Of a DNA stretch of 64,000 nt, positions 21,507 through 30,909 are shown in pieces. Under the pieces are notes generated by a model. It was given only the letters and a program-made list of their open reading frames with translations, was not told the origin of the DNA and ran no database searches. The position numbers and the translations under genes are program-made. Location of the stretch: positions 4,402,001-4,466,000 of the forward strand of contig NZ_CP151996.1 of NCBI RefSeq assembly GCF_038593855.1, in the 5' to 3' direction. Origin of the DNA: Lysinibacillus sp. FSL M8-0337 (GTDB lineage: Bacteria > Bacillota > Bacilli > Bacillales_A > Planococcaceae). Position 1 is the stretch's first letter, and each line of letters opens with the position of its first letter.

Positions 21507-22040
21507 TTATAATTTTTGAATTTGCTCAAAATCCAGTTCCATAATTGTTTCGCGACCAAACATATCTACAGATACTTTCAGTTTTCCTTTTTCAGCGTCA
21601 ATTTCTTCAACACGCCCTTGGAAGTGTGCAAACGGTCCTTCTAATACTTCAACCGCTTCACCAACTGTGATATCAATTTCAACAACTTTTTCTGTCATGC
21701 CCATTTGTTGTAATAAACGATCCGCTTCCTCTGGTAATAGAGGTGTTGGTTTTGCTCCACCACCTGATGAACCGATAAAGCCAGTTACTCCTGGTGTATT
21801 ACGTACAACATACCAAGAATCATCTGTCATAATTAGTTCTACTAGGACATAACCAGGGAAAACTTTACGCATCATTGTGCGCTTTTTGCCGTCTTTCATT
21901 TCTGTTTCCTCATGCTCAGGCACGATAACACGGAAGATTTTATCTTGCATTCCCATTGTTTCAACACGTTTTTCTAGGTTTGCTTTTACACGGTTCTCAT
22001 ACCCTGAATACGTATGAACAACATACCAATTTTTCTCCAT
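21507..22040 (-). CDS. nusG: Transcription termination/antitermination factor NusG
   Basis: 177 residues: NGN domain starting MEKNWYVVHTYSGYENRVKA, the PGYVLV strand, and a C-terminal KOW domain (VGEAVEVLEGPFAHFQGRVEE). It binds RNA polymerase and in Bacillus drives sequence-specific pausing. The conserved start has only a weak ribosome site; the nearest GGGAGG is more than 20 bases upstream. A 312-nt gap with two terminator-like hairpins lies between secE and this gene, longer than the usual close secE-nusG pair. Confidence 0.98.
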   Translation of the reverse strand: MEKNWYVVHTYSGYENRVKANLEKRVETMGMQDKIFRVIVPEHEETEMKDGKKRTMMRKVFPGYVLVELIMTDDSWYVVRNTPGVTGFIGSSGGGAKPTPLLPEEADRLLQQMGMTEKVVEIDITVGEAVEVLEGPFAHFQGRVEEIDAEKGKLKVSVDMFGRETIMELDFEQIQKL

Positions 22041-22144
22041 AACTGCTAGGACTACTCGTCCGTCCCTCCCTTACTAATAAAAGTGAAAATGATCGCGATA
22101 TGCAATTTTGCATCCTTTATTCTTTTCACAAGCTTCTCAATAGA

Positions 22145-22176
22145 AAAACATAGCTTTCGCCATAGCAAGCGAAAGC
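22145..22176 (-). terminator. Terminator-like hairpin in the nusG leader
   Basis: Perfect 8-bp stem GCTTTCGC / GCGAAAGC with an eight-base loop and TATGTTTTT on the minus strand, about 110 nt before nusG. Confidence 0.6.
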
Positions 22177-22290
22177 CCGATGATAAATACCTAATTAGCA
22201 TAGTCATCTATCGCTACCAACATACTTTTACTAGTAGCACGCTTATCATAATGAGAACATTTTACTGCTCTTTACTTCATAAAACAAACG

Positions 22291-22320
22291 AAAAAACCCG
22301 TTATTGGAAAGGACGGGCTA
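22291..22320 (-). terminator. Terminator after secE
   Basis: Short stem GCCCGT / ACGGGT followed by TTTTTT on the minus strand, 33 nt past the secE stop. Confidence 0.65.
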
Positions 22321-22352
22321 TTTTCAAAAGTATTAACATGCTCTTTTCTAAT

Positions 22353-22538
22353 TTATAAATCTAAGTACCAGCGGAATAATGATGAAATACCTAAGTCTAC
22401 TAACACAAAAAATAAAGCCATAATTACTACAGTTGAAATTACAACGACTGTATATTTCGTCAGTTCTTTACTTTTTGGCCAGCTAGTTTTTCGCATTTCC
22501 GACATTACGTCGCTGAAAAAACTTTTAATCTTACCCAT
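22353..22538 (-). CDS. secE: Preprotein translocase subunit SecE
   Basis: Single-helix subunit of the SecYEG channel, 61 residues. The amphipathic region with the conserved motif MRKTSWPKSKEL is followed by one membrane helix (about 31-50). A GGAGG site lies ten bases before the ATG. Neighbours rpmG and nusG match the usual order. Confidence 0.97.
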   Translation of the reverse strand: MGKIKSFFSDVMSEMRKTSWPKSKELTKYTVVVISTVVIMALFFVLVDLGISSLFRWYLDL

Positions 22539-22586
22539 TCTAGCCTAACCTCCGAATCAATCATATCTGTCTATTTACAAAATATT

Positions 22587-22733
22587 TTATAGCGTTTGTT
22601 TATGCACTGTATGTTCATTGCAATGCGAGCAAAATTTCTTTAATTCGAGGCGTACAGTAGAATCTCCCTTAGCAGGAAATGTGTAATTTCTCGAACCGCA
22701 TTTTTCACAATTTAGCACGACTTTCTTTGTCAT
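22587..22733 (-). CDS. rpmG: 50S ribosomal protein L33, zinc-binding form
   Basis: 48 residues, starting MTKKVVLNCEKCGSRNYT at ATG 22733; the upstream in-frame stretch is non-coding. Two CxxC pairs (CEKC and CSHC) mark the zinc-containing paralogue rather than the zinc-free form. It lies between sigH and secE as in B. subtilis rpmGB. Confidence 0.97.
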   Translation of the reverse strand: MTKKVVLNCEKCGSRNYTFPAKGDSTVRLELKKFCSHCNEHTVHKQTL

Positions 22734-22810
22734 GTAATCACCTTTTTTGGCACTTTGTCTTTTAAAGACTAACACCTAAAATTGTCAATGTCAACAAGGG
22801 TAAGTGACCT

Positions 22811-23458
22811 CTACGACATTTCCTCGAGCACTAAATGACGCTCTAATTTCCGCTTTACTCGTTGCAAAGCATTGTCAATTGACTTCACATGACGATTCAA
22901 TTTCGCGGAAATTTCATGATAGGATTGCCCATCTAAGTAGAGTGCTAGCACTTGCAGCTCTAATTCACTTAAAATCTCACTCATTTTTTCTTCTAAATAA
23001 CCAAACTCTTCTCTATGAATCATTAACTCTTCTGGATCATCCATAATGGCACCTGTTAATACATCCATTAATGTACGATCAGATTCCTCATCAAAAATAG
23101 GCTTGTCTAACGAAACATAGGAATTGAGTGGAATGTGTTTTTGCCTTGTTGCTGTTTTAATAGCGGTAATAATTTGTCTTGTAATACATAACTCCGCAAA
23201 AGCCCGAAAAGAAGCTAGCTTGTCCCCTTTAAAATCACGGACAGCTTTATACAAGCCAATCATTCCTTCTTGTACAATGTCTTCTTTATCAGCGCCAATT
23301 AAAAAATAGGATCTCGCCTTTGCTCTTACTAGCAAACGGTATTTTGTAATTAAAAAATCCAACGCATCTGTATTACCTTGATGCACCATTTCAATAAGCT
23401 CTTCATCATTGAATCGTTCAAAATCTTGTGTCACTTGTACAATACTATTTTTAAACAT
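22811..23458 (-). CDS. sigH: RNA polymerase sigma-H factor
   Basis: Sigma-70 family factor for the transition to stationary phase, competence and sporulation, 215 residues. Region 2 (FLITKYRLLVRAKARSYFLI ... DIVQEGMIGLYKAVRDF) and region 4 with a helix-turn-helix (LYLDGQSYHEISAKLNRHVK) are present; the sequence is close to B. subtilis SigH throughout. GAGGTG precedes the ATG. Its presence shows a spore-forming lineage. Confidence 0.97.
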   Translation of the reverse strand: MFKNSIVQVTQDFERFNDEELIEMVHQGNTDALDFLITKYRLLVRAKARSYFLIGADKEDIVQEGMIGLYKAVRDFKGDKLASFRAFAELCITRQIITAIKTATRQKHIPLNSYVSLDKPIFDEESDRTLMDVLTGAIMDDPEELMIHREEFGYLEEKMSEILSELELQVLALYLDGQSYHEISAKLNRHVKSIDNALQRVKRKLERHLVLEEMS

Positions 23459-23526
23459 GGTATCACCTCAGCTGCAACAGATAATTAGGAACAGTATAAC
23501 GGAATTGGAAAATATCAGTCAATCAA

Positions 23527-24039
23527 TCATTTCAAACCACGGCGCCACTTTTCAAAAGCGAGTGCCACATCTGGCTTTAGCTCTATGCGTGAAGGTGGCT
23601 TGCTATCCTGCTTACGTTTTACATCATGAGAAATTTTATGTTGAATAATGCTTAGATCAATTTCAAGCTCTCTTGCCGATTTGCGTAGTGCACCATTGCC
23701 AAAAATAACACTTTGTTCAGCCATATCGGAAGTCGCCACATGAATTTGAATATGTCTTGCTTTTAGTTCTTGTGTCATCTTTTCAATGCGTTCATCTGCT
23801 GTTTCATTTTTCCTTGTATAAATAATCTCGACGCCATTTTCTATATAAGATTGCTCCACACCCGGCACAAGATGGGCGTCAAAAACAACTATCACGCGCC
23901 ACCCTATTGCCGCTTTATATTCAGCCATAAGCTCAATTAGACGCTTACGGGCATCTTCAAAGTTTGTGTCACGTAATGGACGTAGCTCTTTCCAAGCTCC
24001 GATCATATTATAACCGTCAACAAGCAAAATGTTCTTCAT
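23527..24039 (-). CDS. rae1: NYN-domain ribosome-associated endoribonuclease Rae1 (YacP)
   Basis: 170 residues. The NYN/PIN-like domain begins ILLVDGYNMIGAW with its first catalytic Asp, followed by VIVVFDAH and TSDMAEQ carrying further acidic residues. In B. subtilis this protein cuts mRNA in the ribosomal A site during translation. It follows rlmB by two bases, so the two are co-transcribed. Confidence 0.93.
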   Translation of the reverse strand: MKNILLVDGYNMIGAWKELRPLRDTNFEDARKRLIELMAEYKAAIGWRVIVVFDAHLVPGVEQSYIENGVEIIYTRKNETADERIEKMTQELKARHIQIHVATSDMAEQSVIFGNGALRKSARELEIDLSIIQHKISHDVKRKQDSKPPSRIELKPDVALAFEKWRRGLK

Positions 24040-24041
24040 CG

Positions 24042-24794
24042 TTAATCATTCGCTTCTTGACGTTTACGGTACACTTCATACATTAAAAGCGCCGCAGCTA
24101 CAGAAGCATTTAATGATGTGACATGCCCAACCATAGGCAGATGATATAAAAAGTCACATTTCTCTTTTAGCAGGCGCCCCATTCCTTTACCCTCACTACC
24201 AATAATAATAGCAAGTGGTAGGGTAGCATCCATTTTACGATAATCCGCAGAGCCTTTTGCATCCGTACCAGCAATCCAGACGCCACGTTCTTTTAACTCA
24301 TCTACTGTTTGGGCTAGGTTATTAACACGCACGACAGGCACGTGCTCGATTGCGCCTGTCGACGCTTTCGCCACAACGGCTGTTAAGCTCACTGAGCGAC
24401 GCTTTGGAATAATAATACCATGCACGCCAATTGCATCTGCAGTTCGCATAATAGAGCCTAAATTATGTGGGTCTTCTAACTCATCTAAAATTAAGAAAAA
24501 CGGATCTTCTTGTTTTTTTTGTGCCGCTGCAAATAAATCGTCTAGCTCTGCATAGCTATATGCTGCTACAGATGCAACTATCCCTTGATGGTTAGCATCT
24601 GATAGTTGGTCGACCTTTTTTTTCGGTACAAATTGTACAATGATGCCACGTTCGCGCGCTAAATCAAGCAGTTCATTGACCCCTGATTTTTTTACACCTT
24701 CTGCAATCCATACTTTATTCATATCGCGGCCTGAACGAAGTGCTTCTAACACTGGGTTTTTACCGGCAATAATTTCACCATTTTGTTCTGCCAT
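24042..24794 (-). CDS. rlmB: 23S rRNA (guanosine-2'-O)-methyltransferase RlmB, SpoU family
   Basis: 250 residues. An N-terminal L30e-like substrate-binding domain (GKNPVLEALRSGRDMNKVWI) is followed by the SPOUT fold with the three motifs LEDPHNLGSIMRTADA, IIIGSEGKGM and HVTSLNASVAAALLMYE. It targets a 2'-O position in 23S rRNA in E. coli (Gm2251); the position in this organism is inferred. The start overlaps the stop of mrnC. Confidence 0.95.
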   Translation of the reverse strand: MAEQNGEIIAGKNPVLEALRSGRDMNKVWIAEGVKKSGVNELLDLARERGIIVQFVPKKKVDQLSDANHQGIVASVAAYSYAELDDLFAAAQKKQEDPFFLILDELEDPHNLGSIMRTADAIGVHGIIIPKRRSVSLTAVVAKASTGAIEHVPVVRVNNLAQTVDELKERGVWIAGTDAKGSADYRKMDATLPLAIIIGSEGKGMGRLLKEKCDFLYHLPMVGHVTSLNASVAAALLMYEVYRKRQEAND

Positions 24795-25234
24795 TATTTT
24801 GACACTCCTTTTAATTCCTCGATTATTTGAATAGCGTATGCAATGATGGCATAAACGCGTTCTAATTCACCTAGTAAATACAAGCTTCCAAGTACCGCTT
24901 CAAAGCCTGAACTATTGCGATAAGTTTGTACATCTGTATTTTTGGGAACAGAACCGGATTTGGCATTGCGTCCACGTCGGAACACTGCCAATTCCTGCTC
25001 TGTTAAAAAGTTTTCATCCATCATGCGATGTACAATTGTTGACTGTGCCTTTGCTGATACATAATGCGTTGCTTCTCTATGGAGTGTGTTCGGTTTTACG
25101 CGTCCGCTACGCAGTAAATACTCCCGTACCTTCTGTTCTAAAACCGCATCTCCCAGATAAGCAAGCGCTAATGCATTTAATTGCTTCACATCTTCATTTC
25201 GGAGTTTATCCAAGTTACTTACCCTCGTTTCCAT
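24794..25234 (-). CDS. mrnC: Mini-ribonuclease III
   Basis: 146 residues with a single RNase III catalytic domain and no double-stranded RNA-binding domain. The signature is [19 protein letters not shown], and acidic residues near [13 protein letters not shown] complete the active site. It matures the ends of 23S rRNA in B. subtilis. The ORF overlaps the 3' end of cysS by 16 nt; ATG 25234 has an AAGGG site, and a later in-frame TTG is an alternative start. Confidence 0.95.
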   Translation of the reverse strand: METRVSNLDKLRNEDVKQLNALALAYLGDAVLEQKVREYLLRSGRVKPNTLHREATHYVSAKAQSTIVHRMMDENFLTEQELAVFRRGRNAKSGSVPKNTDVQTYRNSSGFEAVLGSLYLLGELERVYAIIAYAIQIIEELKGVSK

Positions 25235-26619
25235 CTTGTCCCTTGACGCGTATCCTCTAAAATGATACCTTGCGCTTGTAAATGGTCACGAATTTCATCT
25301 GAACGTGCAAAGTCGCGGTTTTTGCGCGCTTCTACGCGTTCTTGCAACAGTGCTTCGATTTCTTCGTCCAGTAGTTCTGCTTCTTTAGCAAATTCAATAC
25401 CTAAGACGTCACCTAATACTTCAAAAGTTTCAACAAATGTTAATAACACTTTCTCATCCGTATTTGTCTCATTCAAGTAAATATTAGCAATTCGTGCTAA
25501 TTCAAATAATACTGAAATAGCATTCGCCGTATTGAAATCATCATCCATCGCTTCCTCGAACAGCGCTTTTTGTTGAGCAATTTGACGGAGCCATTCCTCT
25601 GTGCAATCGCCGAGACTTGCAGTTGCAGATAGGCGATACTTAACATTGTTGTATGAAGTACGAATACGCTCTAAACCAGTTGCTGCGGCATCTACTAAGT
25701 CCTTCGCAAAGTTAATTGGGTGGCGATAGTGAACAGATAACATAAAGAATCGTAAAATTTGCGGGTCGATTTGTTTACGGATATCGTTCACGAGCACAAA
25801 ATTACCAAGGGATTTTGACATTTTTTCATTATCGATATTAATATATCCATTATGCATCCAGTAACGCGCAAATGTTGTATCGTTATGCGCTTCGGATTGC
25901 GCTATTTCATTTTCATGATGCGGGAAAGTCAAATCTTGACCACCTGCATGTATATCAATTGTATCACCTAAATGCTCACGCGCCATCACAGAACATTCGA
26001 TATGCCATCCTGGACGTCCGTTGCCCCAAGGACTTTCCCAATAGATTTCACCAGGCTTTGCTGCTTTCCATAATGCGAAATCTAATGCATCATCTTTTTT
26101 CTCGCCTGCTTCGATACGTGCACCAATTTTTAAATCATCTACCGACTGATGAGATAATTTACCGTAACCATTGAATTTTCGAGTTCGGTAATAGACATCC
26201 CCCGCTGACTCATATGCATAACCTTTGTCGATTAACACTTTAATAAAGTCAATAATATCATCCATATGATCCGTTACACGAGGATGGACATCTGCCTTTT
26301 TGCAACCTAATGCCGTCACATCTTCAAAATATGCGGCAATAAAACGGTCTGTCAGTTCATGAACTTCTTCTCCGAGCTCATTAGCTGCTTTAATAATTTT
26401 ATCGTCTACATCCGTGAAATTTGAGACGAATTTTACTTCGTAGCCTTTATATTGAAAATAGCGGCGAACCGTATCATAGACAATTACAGGACGTGAATTC
26501 CCAATATGAATATAGTTATAAACCGTCGGACCGCAAACATACATTTTAACTTTTCCTTCTTCTAGCGGTACGAATGTTTCTTTTTGTCTTGTTAATGAGT
26601 TAAAAATTTGAATACTCAT
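25219..26619 (-). CDS. cysS: Cysteinyl-tRNA synthetase
   Basis: Class I synthetase, 466 residues from ATG 26619 ([18 protein letters not shown]). The HIGH-like motif is HIGNSRP, preceded by the zinc cysteine of CGPTVYNY; the [11 protein letters not shown] block and KMSKSLGNF complete the active site. It overlaps the end of cysE, giving a cysE-cysS-mrnC-rlmB-rae1 run under the upstream Cys T-box. Confidence 0.98.
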   Translation of the reverse strand: MSIQIFNSLTRQKETFVPLEEGKVKMYVCGPTVYNYIHIGNSRPVIVYDTVRRYFQYKGYEVKFVSNFTDVDDKIIKAANELGEEVHELTDRFIAAYFEDVTALGCKKADVHPRVTDHMDDIIDFIKVLIDKGYAYESAGDVYYRTRKFNGYGKLSHQSVDDLKIGARIEAGEKKDDALDFALWKAAKPGEIYWESPWGNGRPGWHIECSVMAREHLGDTIDIHAGGQDLTFPHHENEIAQSEAHNDTTFARYWMHNGYINIDNEKMSKSLGNFVLVNDIRKQIDPQILRFFMLSVHYRHPINFAKDLVDAAATGLERIRTSYNNVKYRLSATASLGDCTEEWLRQIAQQKALFEEAMDDDFNTANAISVLFELARIANIYLNETNTDEKVLLTFVETFEVLGDVLGIEFAKEAELLDEEIEALLQERVEARKNRDFARSDEIRDHLQAQGIILEDTRQGTRWKRG

Positions 26620-27266
26620 TGTTTTTCTCTCTCCTTTTGTAAGCGCCCGATTTCTTCTTGCAATGCTGCGATTTGCTTCTCGAAACCTTGACAACGTTCC
26701 TCTACAGGGTCAGGAATATTTTGATGGTCTAGTTTTCTCTCTAAACGAACACCATCTTTCATCACAACTTTACCAGGAATCCCTACTACTGTAGCGTTTG
26801 GTGGCACTTCTTTTAAAACGACTGAACCTGCACCAATTTTACTATTCTCACCAATTGTAATAGAACCTAATACTTTGGCACCAGTGGCAACTAACACATT
26901 ATCTTCTAATGTTGGATGGCGCTTTCCTTTTTCTTTCCCTGTACCACCTAGTGTAACACCTTGATAAAGGGTAACATTATCGCCTATTTCACAAGTTTCC
27001 CCTATAACCACGCCCATACCATGGTCGATAAAGAAGCGTCGACCAATTTTAGCACCAGGATGTATTTCAATTCCCGTAAAGAAACGACTAATTTGTGAAA
27101 TTACACGTGCGATAAAATAAAAACGTCTTTTAAAAAACCAATGGGCAATACGATGCGCCCATGTAGCATGCAGGCCTGAATATGTTAATACCACTTCCAG
27201 TACACTGCGCGCCGCTGGGTCATTCTCAAAAATAGTATCTACATCTTCCTTCATTCTTTTAAACAT
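26616..27266 (-). CDS. cysE: Serine O-acetyltransferase
   Basis: First step of cysteine synthesis from serine and acetyl-CoA; 216 residues. An N-terminal helical domain is followed by a left-handed beta helix of hexapeptide repeats ([41 protein letters not shown]). It is the first gene behind a cysteine T-box, so it should be made when tRNA-Cys is uncharged. A coiled C-terminal tail ([18 protein letters not shown]) follows the domain. Confidence 0.97.
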   Translation of the reverse strand: MFKRMKEDVDTIFENDPAARSVLEVVLTYSGLHATWAHRIAHWFFKRRFYFIARVISQISRFFTGIEIHPGAKIGRRFFIDHGMGVVIGETCEIGDNVTLYQGVTLGGTGKEKGKRHPTLEDNVLVATGAKVLGSITIGENSKIGAGSVVLKEVPPNATVVGIPGKVVMKDGVRLERKLDHQNIPDPVEERCQGFEKQIAALQEEIGRLQKEREKQ

Positions 27267-27414
27267 TAAAGCTCCCCCTTTTCGTTACAATGTGTGTCAT
27301 GACCTCAACCTTGCGACCTTAAACCCTACACCCCCGCACAATGAATAGCCTTACAACCTATTGTTATTAGTAATGATTGCCCTCTTACATCTAACACTGA
27401 ATTTTTTTGAAAAA

Positions 27415-27660
27415 TAAAAAAGCGCCCCTATCATTCCCATAAAGGAATGACAGAGACGCTGAAATTTGCGCGGTTCCACTCTGATTGAAGGCAAAAGCCT
27501 TCCACTTTGGACGTCCTATAACGGGAACGAACCGATAGAGCCTACTAATGTTCAGCTCTATGCTCAAAGGTGCATTTCGGTTTTGCCTTGGCTCAGACCA
27601 CTTTCAGCCGGTGATGGTCCTCTCTTTAGAGCATGCGCTACTTACTTCTCCTTATCAACG
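27415..27660 (-). promoter_or_regulatory. Cysteine-specific T-box riboswitch controlling cysE-cysS
   Basis: The minus-strand leader has a stem I closed by ATGCTC / GAGCAT with a TGC (Cys) specifier at 27572-27574 in the context GAAATGCACC, the T-box GAGTGGAACCGCG whose TGGA (27475-27478) would pair with U73-CCA of tRNA-Cys, and a terminator GCGTCTCTGTCATTCC ... GGAATGATAGGGGCGC followed by TTTTTT at 27415-27460. Confidence 0.93.
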
Positions 27661-27678
27661 CTTTCACAATGTACATTC

Positions 27679-27706
27679 ATTTTACATCGACAATATAAAT
27701 TGTCAA
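27679..27706 (-). promoter_or_regulatory. Sigma-A promoter for the T-box leader
   Basis: Minus strand TTGACA (27701-27706), a 16-base spacer and TAAAAT (27679-27684), ending ten bases after the gltX stop codon. Confidence 0.75.
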
Positions 27707-27716
27707 TAAAATTCTA

Positions 27717-29177
27717 TTACTTCGCGTATTTTTCTACACGGTCAATTGTTTTCTCTTTACCAATTAAACAAATCGCATTCGGTAACTCTGGACCGTGTGT
27801 TTCACCAGTCGTCACAACACGGATTGGCATAAATAAATTTTTACCTTTATGACCCGTCTCTTTTTGTACAGCTTTGATAGCTGCTTTGACAGTTTCAGGT
27901 GTGAATTCTTCTAAATTTTCAAGTTGTGCTTTAAATGCAGCCATTACTTCCGGTACTTGCTCGCCAGCTAAAACGGCTTTTGCTTCTTCATCATATTCAA
28001 TATGATCGTTAAAGAATAGGCGTGATAGGTCCACGATTTCAGCACCAAAGCTCATTTGTTCATGATAAAGTGCGATTAAATCTGTTGCCCAAGCGCGCTC
28101 TTCTGCTGTTAACTCTTCTGGTAATAAGCCTGCTTTCTGTAAGTGCGGTAAAGATAATGCCACGACTTCTTCTAAAGATAATTTTTTGATGTATTGATTA
28201 TTCATCCAAGTAAGCTTTTGCTTATCAAACATAGATGGTGATTTCGATAAACGCTTCTCATCAAAGATTTTAATAAATTCTTCTTTAGAGAAAATCTCTT
28301 CTTCACCTTCAGGAGACCAACCAAGTAAAGCAAAGAAATTAAACATAGCTTCTGGTAAGTAACCAAGGTCTTTATATTGCGTTACGAATTGGATAATGGA
28401 CTCGTCTCGTTTTGATAGCTTTTTGCGATTTTCGTTGATGATTAATGTCATATGTCCAAAGCGAGGATACTCCCAGCCAAATGCATCGAAGATCATCATT
28501 TGTTTTGGTGTATTTGATAAATGCTCTTCACCACGGAACACATGTGAGATTTCCATAAAGTGGTCATCTAATACTACTGCGTAATTGTAAGTTGGAATAC
28601 CGTTTGCTTTCACAAGCACCCAGTCGCCCACATCTTTCGATTCGAACGCTACATGTCCACGTACTAAATCCTCAAATTCATATGTTACATTTTCAGGTAC
28701 ACGCATACGAATTGTATATTGTTCGCCAGCCGCTTCTTTAGCCGCTACTTCTTCCGCTGATAAATGACGGCAAGTTCCATCATAAGTAGGTGCTGCAACA
28801 CCACGAGCTTTTTGTTCTTCACGCGATGCTTCTAATTTTTCTGATGAACAGAAACATTTATACGCTGTGCCTTGTTGTAATAACTTTTCAGCATGCTCTT
28901 TGTAAATATCTAAGCGCTCCATTTGACGATAAGGTGCATACGGACCACCAATGTCGATTGATTCGTCATATTCGATACCTAACCATTTTAAGTTATCTAA
29001 CTGAGACGCTTCTCCACCTTCTACATTACGCTCAATATCCGTATCTTCAATACGTACGATGAATTTACCGTTATGATGTTTTGCATATAAATAGTTGAAT
29101 AACGCTGTACGTGCACCGCCAATATGTAAAAATCCAGTTGGTGATGGCGCGTAACGAACGCGAACTTCTTTCGTCAT
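27717..29177 (-). CDS. gltX: Glutamyl-tRNA synthetase
   Basis: Class I synthetase, 486 residues from ATG 29177 ([20 protein letters not shown]), set by a TAGGAGG site. HIGH motif [20 protein letters not shown]-like motif KLSKRDES. A cysteine-containing insertion ([10 protein letters not shown] ... CRHL) may bind zinc. Bacillales GltX enzymes are non-discriminating and also charge tRNA-Gln, with GatCAB correcting it; that is family knowledge, not visible here. Confidence 0.97.
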   Translation of the reverse strand: MTKEVRVRYAPSPTGFLHIGGARTALFNYLYAKHHNGKFIVRIEDTDIERNVEGGEASQLDNLKWLGIEYDESIDIGGPYAPYRQMERLDIYKEHAEKLLQQGTAYKCFCSSEKLEASREEQKARGVAAPTYDGTCRHLSAEEVAAKEAAGEQYTIRMRVPENVTYEFEDLVRGHVAFESKDVGDWVLVKANGIPTYNYAVVLDDHFMEISHVFRGEEHLSNTPKQMMIFDAFGWEYPRFGHMTLIINENRKKLSKRDESIIQFVTQYKDLGYLPEAMFNFFALLGWSPEGEEEIFSKEEFIKIFDEKRLSKSPSMFDKQKLTWMNNQYIKKLSLEEVVALSLPHLQKAGLLPEELTAEERAWATDLIALYHEQMSFGAEIVDLSRLFFNDHIEYDEEAKAVLAGEQVPEVMAAFKAQLENLEEFTPETVKAAIKAVQKETGHKGKNLFMPIRVVTTGETHGPELPNAICLIGKEKTIDRVEKYAK

Positions 29178-29267
29178 AATTAAATGCCTCCTAAATATTC
29201 GTCTGAAAATAATTCCGACCTTATTAACTTTGTTCATTTTACCACTGTAGTATAGGAAATTAAAGTA

Positions 29268-29294
29268 GCGCGTGTTTTTCAAGTGGACACGCGC
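29268..29294. terminator. Hairpin between ispF and gltX
   Basis: Perfect 8-bp stem GCGCGTGT / ACACGCGC. The plus strand ends in a long T run, the minus strand (gene direction) only in TACTTTAATTT, so it is a weak terminator for ispF at best. Confidence 0.5.
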
Positions 29295-29301
29295 CATTTT
29301 T

Positions 29302-29778
29302 TTATTTTTTAATCAGTAAAATTGTTGCCATTGAAGCAATGCCTTCTTCACGTCCTGTAAAGCCAAGTCGTTCAGTAGTTGTCGCTTTTACATTTACTTG
29401 CGATGCATCAGCGTTTAATAGAGTTGCAATGCGATTTCTCATTTGTTCAATATAAGGCGCCATTTTCGGACGTTGTGCCATAATTGTGCAGTCAACATTG
29501 CCAAGCACATAGCCTTTGTCCTCAACGATTTTCCAAATATACTCTAGCAACTTTGCTGAATCGGCATCTTTCCATTCTGGATCTGTATCTGGAAAATGAC
29601 GCCCAATATCACCTTCTCCAATTGCTCCCAGCGCAGCATCTGTTACTGTGTGCAATAAGACATCCGCATCTGAATGTCCTACTAGGCCCTTTTCATGTGG
29701 GATTGTAATACCACCAATAATTAGTGGACGCCCTTCTTCAAATGCATGTACGTCAAAACCTTGTCCTACTCGAAACAT
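29302..29778 (-). CDS. ispF: 2-C-methyl-D-erythritol 2,4-cyclodiphosphate synthase
   Basis: Fifth step of the MEP isoprenoid pathway; 158 residues. The metal site is [10 protein letters not shown] with [14 protein letters not shown], and the C-terminal block [16 protein letters not shown] is conserved. In most Bacillales it directly follows ispD; here 423 bp holding a dispersed repeat with a strong terminator lie between, so the two are probably transcribed apart. Confidence 0.97.
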   Translation of the reverse strand: MFRVGQGFDVHAFEEGRPLIIGGITIPHEKGLVGHSDADVLLHTVTDAALGAIGEGDIGRHFPDTDPEWKDADSAKLLEYIWKIVEDKGYVLGNVDCTIMAQRPKMAPYIEQMRNRIATLLNADASQVNVKATTTERLGFTGREEGIASMATILLIKK

Positions 29779-29929
29779 ACAATACTGCCGTTACAACAGT
29801 GACCATTGCAACAGCATTCACCTGCCTTTTTCATTTTCTATTTATAGACAGTTTAACATATTTCCTAGGAAATTGAGCTGTCCGTAACGACTATAGTCAA
29901 CATATTATAGTTTGTTCATAAACGTAAAA

Positions 29930-30194
29930 GAAAGTAGCTGGGGCATAACTAAAAAATTTAAGGAACAGAGGAAAGGTTTTCATATATTTTTGCTATTAAG
30001 GAGAAGAAATTAGCTATTCTTGCTTGTGCAATCAATAAAAAATTAGAAGTCTTCACTAGTTGTTGGTACGGTGGCGATGACTCCTGCTCAGAACTGCACA
30101 CAATGTAAGATGCGGGCAACAAAGACATAGCAAAAAAGTGTTAGATTGATTGGGTTCAATCTAACACTTTTTCTCTTTTGTCCCAGCTTCTTTT
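29930..30194. repeat. Dispersed repeat element, copy 1 (MITE-like)
   Basis: About 265 bp in the ispD-ispF spacer, matching copy 2 at 49841-50160 over AAATTTAAGGAACAG, TTAGCTATTCTTGCTT and TTCACTAGTTGTTGGTA. The outer ends form imperfect inverted repeats (AAAGTAGCTGGGG and the reverse of TCCCAGCTTCTTT). It ends in a 17-bp hairpin. Part of the middle present in copy 2 is missing here. Confidence 0.8.
30133..30172. terminator. Repeat-borne bidirectional terminator between ispD and ispF
   Basis: Perfect 17-bp stem AAAAAGTGTTAGATTGA / TCAATCTAACACTTTTT with a six-base loop and T runs on both strands, 30 bp past the ispD stop. Confidence 0.8.
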
Positions 30195-30201
30195 AAAGCA
30201 A

Positions 30202-30906
30202 TTACAAATTATTCCCCAACGCGCGTTTACGTAAAATAGCTTCACCAAAAAGTAAATCTTCTTTTGTTGTCATCTTTACGTTTTCATAGTTGCTTTCAAC
30301 AATGTGCACCTCATGACCAAGTCGCTCGACTAACATCGCCTCATCTGTTCCGAGGAAGCCCACTTTCTCAGCAACATCTTCCGCTTCTACAATCAAATCG
30401 AACCGGAAGGCTTGAGGCGTTTGAATCATCCATAAGCTTTCACGGTCCACCGTTTCTTCAATGATGCCATTACGCACTTTTTTCATTGTGTCCTTTGCAC
30501 GAACACCAGCGATTGCAGCGCCAAAGTTATGCGCACTTTGCACAAGGTTTGCAATAATATCGCGCGTAATAAATGGGCGTGCTGCATCATGCACTAAAAC
30601 AATATCAACCTGCCCCATTTCTTTCATACAAGCGTGCACTGAATGCTGTCGCTCTGCTCCACCATCAGGCAAGCCTTTGACCTTAGAAATCCCATAGTTT
30701 TCTAGCATCTTTTGAATCACAGCACGTTCTGCTGGTTTCACCGCAAGCCAAATGCCAGTACAGTTTTCATCTTGCTCAAATACTTCTAATGTGTGTATTA
30801 AAATCGGTTTCTCTAAAAGCTCTAAAAATAATTTATTTCGCCCTGCTCCCATTCGCTTGCCACTTCCTGCTGCTGGAAGCACTACTTCATACTGCACATT
30901 CTCCAC
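30202..30906 (-). CDS. ispD: 2-C-methyl-D-erythritol 4-phosphate cytidylyltransferase
   Basis: Third step of the MEP pathway; 234 residues. Nucleotide-binding loop VVLPAAGSGKRMGAGRNK, signature VLVHDAARPFI, and TPQAFRFDLI near the C-terminus. It overlaps or closely follows yacL (three bases apart), and its coupling to ispF is broken by the repeat element downstream. Confidence 0.97.
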   Translation of the reverse strand: MENVQYEVVLPAAGSGKRMGAGRNKLFLELLEKPILIHTLEVFEQDENCTGIWLAVKPAERAVIQKMLENYGISKVKGLPDGGAERQHSVHACMKEMGQVDIVLVHDAARPFITRDIIANLVQSAHNFGAAIAGVRAKDTMKKVRNGIIEETVDRESLWMIQTPQAFRFDLIVEAEDVAEKVGFLGTDEAMLVERLGHEVHIVESNYENVKMTTKEDLLFGEAILRKRALGNNL

Positions 30907-30909
30907 TTC

